64,000 nt of DNA, from contig NZ_PXZL01000020.1 in NCBI RefSeq assembly GCF_003013405.1, forward strand, positions 248,001-312,000. The letters run 5' to 3'. This document shows, one piece after another, positions 7,857 to 15,000 of this stretch. This DNA is from Brevibacillus formosus (GTDB lineage Bacteria > Bacillota > Bacilli > Brevibacillales > Brevibacillaceae). A model generated the notes under the pieces. That model had not been told where the DNA came from. It was given only the letters and a program-made list of their open reading frames with translations, and made no database searches. Position 1 is the first letter of the stretch. Every line of letters starts with the position of its first letter. The position numbers were made by a program, and so were the translations under genes.

Positions 7857-8160
7857 AATATCCCCTTATTATGGAGCAATATATAAATGGATGTCCGTCA
7901 TTTGCACTCCATTTTTTCTCCTTGTAATTCTCATTATTGTTGCATCCACCAGGATGTGCCCACTTTCCATCTTTAGATACACCAACGCCCTGTCGGGTCT
8001 ATGAATCTTATCGGATTGTTATGCACATAAGTATACCGATTCAACGTCAGCGGATTATCCACTTGCCCCTTATACATATCCTCCGAGATAAACTACCCGA
8101 TTTGGGATTATAATACTAGGCAAATAAATAAAAAATCCGCTCTCCCTATCATAAATTTTA
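7857..8160 (-). pseudogene. Decayed RHS core end and toxin tip
   Basis: Minus-strand translation in shifting frames gives the hallmark end of the RHS core (FISEDMYKGQVDNPL, then NRYTYVHNNPIRFIDPTG), the same block that ends the two intact RHS proteins here. Upstream the frame is broken (GGG TAG before the FISED codons) and downstream a TAA follows; a shifted frame continues into about 45 toxin-like residues (SKDGKWAHPGGCNNNENY and on). It is a displaced, non-functional C-terminal cassette. Confidence 0.8.
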
Positions 8161-8266
8161 ATTATATATTACTAGCTCTCTCCAAATTAATCTGGGGTTA
8201 ATACCAATTCAAAATGTCGTCCATGAGTTGTTATGTACATCCATAAAGTAATATCAACAAAAAGAA

Positions 8267-8297
8267 CCCCCAACGAGCCTTGATTGCTCGTTGGGGT
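8267..8297 (-). terminator. Cassette terminator, CCCCAACGAG family
   Basis: CCCCAACGAG (8268-8277) with CTCGTTGGGG (8287-8296), followed on the minus strand by TTCTTTTTG. It ends the Imm8-like gene. Its stem is closely similar to those at 11423, 11620, 29319 and 36134. Confidence 0.85.
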
Positions 8298-8336
8298 CCA
8301 TAAAGAAAATTCATAGTTTGATCTTGAAAAACTAAA

Positions 8337-8768
8337 TCATCTATCCTTGTTCACATGTTTATCAATCATTTCGAAGAATACATCTTTATCCAAATGAATA
8401 GAATCAGTATACTCCCAAAGAAAATATGGACTGAGGGATTCGGCTACTTCGTTCCAAGTTTCCCGCTCATGCTTTAATAGAATTTCATTAATAGTTTCAG
8501 TTATCAACTCAAAGTCTAATTTATTTACAATAAAATACCTCATGCCCAAAATTATTTTGCTATCGCTTTTTAATTCTCTTTCTAAAGCTTTTGGAGTTAT
8601 AATTGTAAAATCAAAATTATCCTCCCCAATAGAATCTTCTGTACCGATACATGCCGTACCCGATAAATGAAAATCATCACCAATGTCTTCCGTTTCTAAA
8701 AACTGCAATTTACCGTAAATACTAGGGTTTCCATTAATAATAAGATCTTTTAAAATCGGCTTAACCAA
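8337..8768 (-). CDS. Imm8-family immunity protein
   Basis: 143 residues. The pattern GEDNFDFTIITPKALE (centre), the RYFIV strand, then TWNEVAESLSPYFLWEYTD towards the C-terminus matches what I know of the Imm8 family of polymorphic-toxin immunity proteins. I choose the TTG at 8768, which has GAGGTGG at proper spacing; the in-frame GTG at 8777 lies inside that site. It follows an orphan toxin tip on the minus strand (8802 onward) and is closed by a cassette terminator, so it is the immunity half of a displaced toxin pair. Exact partner toxin is not known. Confidence 0.75.
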   Translation of the reverse strand: MVKPILKDLIINGNPSIYGKLQFLETEDIGDDFHLSGTACIGTEDSIGEDNFDFTIITPKALERELKSDSKIILGMRYFIVNKLDFELITETINEILLKHERETWNEVAESLSPYFLWEYTDSIHLDKDVFFEMIDKHVNKDR

Positions 8769-8801
8769 GATTCCCACCTCATTAGTAGCTGATATTATTC
8801 T

Positions 8802-9044
8802 TCACTTTATTTCAACGTGATAATTGGTTTTTCTATTTCCTTCTTTCTCCCATTGCCAAGGATCTTTAAAAGTCTCAAAATTCGCCTCTAATGCATCATT
8901 CTTCCCTTTTTTATTCATAACCCTTACTCGTTTTGTACCATTTTCACTGTAATACCAAATATAACTTTTTACTTTAAGTTCTATATTGGGGACGGACAAA
9001 CTCTTACGCAGTATCAGCCAGAAATCAGGTGTTCTTGTCTTCAT
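8802..9044 (-). CDS. Orphan toxin tip, 80 aa open frame
   Basis: An open frame ending four-fifths basic and aromatic (DPWQWEKEGNRKTNYHVEIK at the end), directly before the Imm8-like gene. The frame is open without a start back to about 9110 (GLPDSTTSPRGTTIKRKGY precedes the Met), which suggests a C-terminal piece of a larger toxin rather than a whole gene. A GGAAGGG site in front of the ATG at 9044 could nevertheless allow translation. No family recognised; a nuclease fold is possible. The roughly 270 bases upstream (9045-9312) hold no clear gene. Confidence 0.5.
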   Translation of the reverse strand: MKTRTPDFWLILRKSLSVPNIELKVKSYIWYYSENGTKRVRVMNKKGKNDALEANFETFKDPWQWEKEGNRKTNYHVEIK

Positions 9045-9443
9045 TTGGTATCCCTTCCTTTTGATTGTAGTACCCCGTGGGGAGGTTGTGGAGTCAGGAA
9101 GGCCGCTAGTCTGAGCAATACGTTACCTGTAGATGTAAACTGGTCGTCACCAGATTGTCTTTCTGCTATAACTATCGGAGCATATTGCTAAATAGTTGCG
9201 GAAGGCATTTTATCTGAGAAAACCACAAGAAAGCAAAGGTAAGGTTTTTTGCATGAAACGTGGAGATATCTGGGGATTTTGGCCGTGTTAAGAGGGAGAA
9301 CGGCAATGCAAATTAGAGTATAAAATTCAAGAATATTGCTGTACGCACACGATTTTGGCAAAAAGTTGATACGGGGATGACGAGAATTAAGTCCTGTTGA
9401 ATTGAGCCGTCCGATTTATTCGGCACTGGGTGAGATTTAAAAG

Positions 9444-9474
9444 AAAGACCTTGAGGGCGTACCTCAAGGTCTTT
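9444..9474 (-). terminator. 13-bp stem terminator
   Basis: AAAGACCTTGAGG (9444-9456) pairs perfectly with CCTCAAGGTCTTT (9462-9474) around a 5-base loop; TTTCTTTT follows on the minus strand. It ends the immunity gene at 9544-9945. Confidence 0.85.
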
Positions 9475-9543
9475 AAAGGAAGTAATATTTTCCAATCACA
9501 GGTATCTTATGTTCTTGTCACCCGGTTTAGATGATGTGCTTTA

Positions 9544-9945
9544 TTATTGTAAGTTCACCAAGTTTAAGACCTCTCTCATATACGGGGTTATCTCCCAGCT
9601 ATCTTCCACCTCTTCTTCTAACCTTGACCAATACAGGATTGTATTCATGTGAATCTCACTATCCCTCACAAGATTACGTCTGATTTGTTCCCAAATCGTA
9701 AACTCCATTTCTTTCTCGCTTAATAAGTCGTTGAAGGAAGAAATGACAACGATCATCAATACAAACTTCTCATCACATTCTAACTGTCCATTTTCGTAGA
9801 AGAAAAGAAACTCATCGATTCTTGATGTGTTGGCTACTTCGTATTGCCAGTCTTGACTAAATTCGTCGGGTTCAGGTAAGTTGAGTTTCTCCGCAAGTGC
9901 ATACATTACTTCTCTTGTAACATATTTAGGGTAATTATTTTCCAT
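9544..9945 (-). CDS. Putative immunity protein (133 aa)
   Basis: Acidic, soluble protein of 133 residues with a good GGAGGAAAT site before ATG 9945 and a terminator downstream. It lies 21 bases after the orphan toxin tip at 9967-10280 and would be its immunity partner. The sequence is mostly helical looking (NYPKYVTREVMYALAEKLNL at the start); no family recognised. Function is inferred only from position and acidity. Confidence 0.6.
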   Translation of the reverse strand: MENNYPKYVTREVMYALAEKLNLPEPDEFSQDWQYEVANTSRIDEFLFFYENGQLECDEKFVLMIVVISSFNDLLSEKEMEFTIWEQIRRNLVRDSEIHMNTILYWSRLEEEVEDSWEITPYMREVLNLVNLQ

Positions 9946-9966
9946 ATTTCCTCCAATATAATTATC

Positions 9967-10280
9967 TTAACGTTTGGGTTTCGAAGTAGGATAGTCACTA
10001 TTATAAGGATAAGCTGTTTTTATTGAGCCATCTTCTTTTATAACAACTTTAAATCTATCTAGAGTAAGTTCAGTACCATCAGGTAAGGATGCTCGTCCTT
10101 TTATGTGCGATGGTAAAGGCAAGTCGTAGACACCAGAACCATTTTTAGACACATCAGCCAAAAAGTCTGCTGTGGATTGATTATCCAAAAACTTATCTAT
10201 TTGATGCCCCATACCACGTGCCCTGTCACTTTTTGAACCATGTTCATCAAAAGTGTGCCCGCATGTTGGGCCACTTTTTG
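9967..10280 (-). pseudogene. Truncated toxin tip, BECR-type RNase-like
   Basis: An open frame to TAA 9967. A Met lies at 10212, but the frame continues upstream with PTCGHTFDEHGSKSDRARG, then MGHQIDKF, up to the edge of the recombinase module at 10281, where it stops being coding. The spaced histidines (GHTFDEHG) and the late KTAYP are the pattern of BECR-fold RNase toxins from CdiA/RHS tips (RNase A-like or colicin-like; inference). It lacks the RHS core and any ribosome binding site, so it is a displaced, 5'-truncated cassette, useful as a donor for recombination. Confidence 0.65.
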
Positions 10281-10283
10281 TTT

Positions 10284-10299
10284 ACAATAAATTTTTAGT
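10284..10299. repeat. 16-bp AT motif, left side of module 1
   Basis: ACAATAAATTTTTAGT, identical to 34994-35009 and differing at two positions from the palindrome ACTATAAATTTATAGT at 11329-11344. Candidate recombinase site. Confidence 0.55.
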
Positions 10300-10340
10300 T
10301 TTATCTTGTTTCCCCAGAGGACTTACATCCTCTAGGTCCG

Positions 10341-11297
10341 TTACTCGTACAATGCAGCAATCATATCTGGATTTACGAAGTCTTTTAATCCCCACCACAA
10401 ATACTCTAGCTTGTTGCCATTCATTACCTTGCTTACGCCGAACCGTTCACATATCGCATAATACTGCTCTTTTCCGAGTTCGCAATCACGTTCTAGCAGT
10501 TGTTTTCCCATCCAGATCATCCCGCTACGTTGAATCGTTTTCACTCGTAGATTATCCAAACCAAAGTATTCTTCTAATGCATGTAATCTCCCATAAATCA
10601 GATGAGGACTGACTTGTTCCATATGAACATTTCTTGTCTTGGCTGGCCTGATTACATAGCCTGTTTCAATTAATTCACTTGTTTCTTTGAGATGATCTCG
10701 TCTCATCTCCCCATTCCCTTTGAGGTAATCCTTTTGCTTGATTGCGCCATCTATCAATTTCAGACACTGCTCGGATATTGGAATTTCTCTTGTTTCTTCT
10801 TTATCGTTAATCAATATCAATGTTCGTTTCTCATCATTGACTTGTTCGCGTTTTAGATTGCGTAGTTCACTTACCTCTTTTCCACCAGCACCTTCAAATA
10901 ATAGGGAGAGAATCACAGAATCCTGATCGTTATTACATTGGTCAATGATTGCATCGATTTCTTGCTTCGTAATAAATTGTTTATGGGTGTTCACTACCAT
11001 GTTCTTAAACCATTCTTTTGAAACGGACTCTAGTGGATTGGTGTCCTCTCTAAGCCCCTCTGCCCTTGCCCAATTCAAGTAAGCAGATATCGTTCTCCCA
11101 GCCGTATTGAGAGAGTCTCCTGTAGAAGCATGGAAGCTGTGCAGGGCAGTTTCAATCTCATCCAATGTAAAGTGGAGCAAATCCTTATCTTTCTCCACTT
11201 CGAACTTCATTGTCAGGTTGAAGACTCTTGAATAAGCTTTTTGGGTATTTTCTTTATATCCTTGAAGAAAGGCTGTTTTTGTTTCGGGGTTAAACAT
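10341..11297 (-). CDS. Tyrosine recombinase, copy 1
   Basis: 318 residues from ATG 11297 (AAAGGTG site upstream); the frame is open further up but no ribosome binding site supports it. N-terminal SAM-like DNA-binding domain (KENTQKAYSRVFNLTMKF), then the catalytic domain with FEGAGGKEVSELRNL, HLIYGRLHALEE, LRVKTIQRSGMIWMG and a terminal tyrosine (Tyr317 in AALYE). Related to XerC/D and phage integrases, but divergent. Residue 140 is Lys here and Arg in the second copy, at about where the first catalytic arginine is expected, so this copy may be weakened. It is placed between the live immunity gene and the orphan toxin tips, suggesting a role in cassette exchange (hypothesis). Confidence 0.85.
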   Translation of the reverse strand: MFNPETKTAFLQGYKENTQKAYSRVFNLTMKFEVEKDKDLLHFTLDEIETALHSFHASTGDSLNTAGRTISAYLNWARAEGLREDTNPLESVSKEWFKNMVVNTHKQFITKQEIDAIIDQCNNDQDSVILSLLFEGAGGKEVSELRNLKREQVNDEKRTLILINDKEETREIPISEQCLKLIDGAIKQKDYLKGNGEMRRDHLKETSELIETGYVIRPAKTRNVHMEQVSPHLIYGRLHALEEYFGLDNLRVKTIQRSGMIWMGKQLLERDCELGKEQYYAICERFGVSKVMNGNKLEYLWWGLKDFVNPDMIAALYE

Positions 11298-11328
11298 GGT
11301 TACACACCTTTCTTGATAAAGCAGGCAT

Positions 11329-11344
11329 ACTATAAATTTATAGT
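11329..11344. repeat. 16-bp perfect palindrome upstream of recombinase 1
   Basis: ACTATAAATTTATAGT reads the same on both strands. The same 16 bases occur at 36038-36053 before recombinase 2. TTACTATAAATTTT at 11365-11378 repeats the core. Could be recombinase binding site and/or autoregulatory operator. Confidence 0.6.
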
Positions 11345-11422
11345 TTGATTTCCTTGAATTGATATTACTATAAATTTTCATCTTAAAGCAAGAGTTTTTG
11401 CTTCTTTAGGAAAAATTAAAGA

Positions 11423-11455
11423 ACCCCAAACGAGCGTAAACTACTCGTTTGGGGT
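11423..11455 (-). terminator. Cassette terminator, CCCCAAACGAG family
   Basis: ACCCCAAACGAG (11423-11434) pairs perfectly with CTCGTTTGGGGT (11444-11455); TTCTTTAATTTTT follows on the minus strand. About 160 bases further up a second, imperfect copy exists at 11620-11648. Confidence 0.85.
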
Positions 11456-11612
11456 AGAATACAAGCCAAGTAAATTACTCGCTACTTTTAAAATCCGCTT
11501 CCCGCTACTCCTCGTTTAACATGATTACGTGCGAGTTAAAGGAGGGAATCTCTCTTCGCTGTTCTCGGAGAGTTTCACCCTCCGATCAGTTCTCTTAGGG
11601 TGCTACGAACTT

Positions 11613-11648
11613 AAAGAAACCCCAGACGAGTTTGTGGCTCGAATGGGG
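11613..11648 (-). terminator. Second copy of the cassette terminator
   Basis: CCCCAGACGAG (11620-11630) with CTCGAATGGGG (11638-11648), preceded on the plus strand by AAAGAAA (T-rich on minus). It directly follows the immunity gene at 11680-12009. Two terminators in a row, with a gene-free 160-bp spacer between, suggest a lost cassette. Confidence 0.65.
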
Positions 11649-11679
11649 AAAAGGTTCTACTTATTATTACTTTTTAAAA

Positions 11680-12009
11680 TTAATTATCATCGGAAACCCA
11701 ATAGTCATCTTCAATTTCTCCATCTAAATTAAAGACTAATTTATAAACTCCCATATCTTTATTCTTATACTCAATTCTCGCAAAAGAAGTAATATAGTTA
11801 AAATCACTTTCTGGCCAGTTTCCTATCGTAAAAGAAACTTTGTACATACTTATCATTAATAAATTCATATCAAAATTTTCTCCAAAATACTCTATGATCC
11901 TAGAAGGATTATCTTTGATAAAATTATCAACCACATCTCTGAACCCTTGAATCGTTCTCTTCTCTACTTCGTTTTTATTGATCCAAAATCTAAGCTCACT
12001 ACTATTCAT
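11680..12009 (-). CDS. Immunity protein for RHS toxin 1
   Basis: 109 residues, acidic, soluble. It starts at ATG 12009 with AAAGGATAGG upstream, 34 bases after the RHS stop, and is followed by two cassette terminators. The C-terminal half (VYKLVFNLDGEIEDDYWVSD) looks like a small beta-sheet. Position and charge make it the antidote of the basic RHS tip; no named immunity family was recognised. Confidence 0.75.
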   Translation of the reverse strand: MNSSELRFWINKNEVEKRTIQGFRDVVDNFIKDNPSRIIEYFGENFDMNLLMISMYKVSFTIGNWPESDFNYITSFARIEYKNKDMGVYKLVFNLDGEIEDDYWVSDDN

Positions 12010-12043
12010 AACACCTATCCTTTCTATTTACAGTTTAATTAAA

Positions 12044-15000
12044 TTAGTGCTTTCCTTTGCCAAACCAATCAAAGATATACTGTCCTCGATCTTTATCAAA
12101 GCGCCCGTAAATTCTGTAATCACCTAATTCATTATCAAGAACTTTAATTTCGTGAGTATATATTACACCATTTTTCTTTTCTACTTTTGATAGTTGCTTT
12201 ATTCCTTCTTGTCCCTTCGGCCCCACTACCCCATTTTCCATCGCATCAACAAACTTTTGTGCAGCATTCTTACCAAATTTGTCAGTGATATATTTATAGG
12301 TATCCTTTTGAATCCAAGGTTCTGTAAATTTACTTGTCGCCTTAGTTACACTCTTCCCAGTATTTTTTATCGTCCCAGCTGCCACCACCCCAACTGCAGG
12401 CGTTGCCAATCCCAAGTTGGGAGCATCCCCATGATTCACCCAAACCGCAGTATTAAATGTTACGACAGCTGTCGAAAGAACTTCCTCCTGTAAATGCGTT
12501 GGTACATACATTCTTACTGCATCTTCTGGCTCTATCCCCTGTTCGTATGCCTTCTTTGCAGCAACTCCTGCCCAATGCATGTACTCTGCTTTTTGTGATG
12601 AATAGCCCTCGAATCCTCCAACTCCTCTTTCAACTTGGTGCCCACTAGGATCAACATATTTCTGCGGATTATTATGCACATACGTATACCTGTTCAACGA
12701 CAACGGATTATCCACTTGCCCCTTATACGTATCCTCCGAGATAAACCGCCCGATCTTCGGATCATAATACCGGGCACGCAGGTAGTAAAACCCGCTCTCT
12801 TTATCGAACATCTCCCCCGCATACATAAACGGGTTGGAAATCGTCTCCTTGACCTTATCCGTGATCAAGTTACCCCAAATATCATAGTCATACGTGTTCA
12901 GAACATTACCATTGGGAGCCTTGATTTTGACAACATCACCGTGGCTATTGTAATAGTAATTGCCTTCAAGATTCGACGCATAGTCTTTTCGCCAAATCAA
13001 CTGGTTACCAAACACATTCCGCGCTTTGACCCTGCCATCCTGCGTTAGCTCTTCAATCACTTGCCCATTCAGGTAAACGTAATGGGTCGTGTCGGTCACG
13101 CTGCCAGTCTGTTGCTTCGTCGCCCGCAATCCACCTGGATAATACGTGTACGTCGTTGTCCCTTTCTCGTCCTTGTACTCCTGCAAACGATTAAACAAAT
13201 CGTGCTTCATTTCATAGGAGCCCAAGATATTTGCCGGGGCATTTGCATACACTTGACGATTGCCGCGCTTATCATAAGCGTATTGCTTGACGTTACCCTC
13301 GACCGATTCTTCCTTGATTCGGGAAAGCTTGTCGTATACAAACAATGCATAATTCGTGCCGGAGCGCTTTTGACTGGTGATATTCCCAAAAATATCATAG
13401 CCATTTGTCTCATTCCAGCCGTCTGCGTGATTCAAGGCTGTTTTTTCACCAAACGAGCTGACCGATTGCTGCATCGCTTTCGGTTGTCCCGGATACGATA
13501 CAGCATTGGTTTCTCCTGAGTTACTGATATCGTACGTGTACGTGGTCGTTCCGACTCCGGGGATCGTCACTGAATTTAATCGGTTTGCGTTGTCATAGGT
13601 GTATCCGACACTTAGAGATGGGGCTGAACCAGATACCGCCCCCCTTGCTGGGTATACGAGTGTATCTATCGTATCGTCGTTGTCAGAATAGAGAAGCTGG
13701 TAGTCCTTACCCATCATCGTTTGGCGATTCTTTCGATGGAATCCATCGTAGCCATAGCTGATAGAGTTTCCGGTGTGATTATTTTCACTCAGAAGCAGGC
13801 CAGATTGTGGATCATACACGCGCTCTTCATAGAAAGAAGCGCCGGAAGAAACCTTCTTTAACTCATTGAAAGGCGTGTAGTCGTAGTTGAATGTGACACC
13901 GTTTTTATCCTTGTAACTCTTCACAAGACCGCTTTTGTCGTAGGTGTACGTCTCCGCTTTTGTCTCTGGATTCTTCTCCGAGAGCTTCCATGCCAAACTA
14001 TTGTAGGTATACTCTGCCGTAGTCGTGCCATTCTCCAATACACTGGTGAGATTGCCTAGCCCATCGTACCCGTATACATTTACGTTATTTTCCGGGTCCT
14101 GCAAATAAACCAGGTTGTCGTTATGGTCGAAGCGCATACTCCACGCTTGAGAAGTCTTGCCGTCCGAGATTTCTTTATTGGTTACTTTCCCAAATCGATC
14201 CGTCTGGTAGTTCGTCACGCGATGGTGACTGCCGCTTTGGGTCGTCTCCTCAGTGCTCTCCACTTTTCCATACAAATCGCGGTAGGTGGTCGCGATATAG
14301 CCATTCGGAGAGAGCGTTTGTTCCGTCAGACGGGGTAAGTATCTTGTTCCATCCGAGTACGCATTGTTTCGATGGTGTTTGGTGGTTCCCAAGGAATTCG
14401 TCGTTTGGTACACAAAACCGTCCCAGTCATACAGGTACGAGGTGCTTTGCTCCTGCTTCCCGTAAGGAACCGTGCGACTAATCTCCATGCCATCTGGCGT
14501 AAACTCGTTTTCGACCAATGGACGCTTCGCACCTGTCGTGCCCACCTGCTCTTGATAGGCGGTATCTCCATACGGGGTGTAGTAAGTGATGAGTTTTGAT
14601 TGATCCGGTGCAATTTTCTCGACGATGCCCGGTCCATCTGTACTCGATCCAGAGGCTTCGCCGTCCCGATACACATACGAAATGGTTCGTTTTGCCCCTT
14701 GATTGTGAAAAGTCTCTGATAACGGTCGGCCTAACTCATCGTAATCGTATGTAGCCTTACTTCCATTTGGATAGGTCTGGCTTTTAATTTGGCCTTTGTC
14801 ATCGATTTCGTAGGAAAAATTCAATACATCCGATTTGCCGCTTTCCAGCTCAACACCTGCGAGTGCGATTTGTGTTGGCTGAACGCCATATTGATCATAG
14901 GCGGTAAAGGTCTGCGTCCGTGTTTTTCCTCCGCCAAAGTTCTCCGTTATCGAGTAGAGCTGGTTATTGGTGTACTCATATGTCCGTTCGATCGATTGGC

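Larger units (their letters stand above)
10281..11378 (-). mobile_element. Recombinase module, copy 1
   Basis: About 1.1 kb nearly identical to 34991-36087. Sharp left edge: both copies begin TTTACAATAAATTTTTAG while the flanks differ. The right edge runs through a 16-bp palindrome and TTACTATAAATTTT towards the immunity-gene terminator. It contains a single gene, a tyrosine recombinase. It separates the live RHS-immunity pair from the orphan toxin tips. Confidence 0.75.

Noticed and set aside
9313-9495. 60-aa minus-strand open frame
   Set aside because: It runs through the 13-bp terminator stem at 9444-9474, has no ribosome binding site and no recognisable protein features.
10253-10612. 119-aa plus-strand open frame over the recombinase 3' end
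   Set aside because: Antisense to the tyrosine recombinase and spanning the module edge; no independent support.
11529-11732. 67-aa plus-strand open frame between terminators
   Set aside because: It crosses a cassette terminator and the end of the opposite immunity gene; composition is not protein-like.
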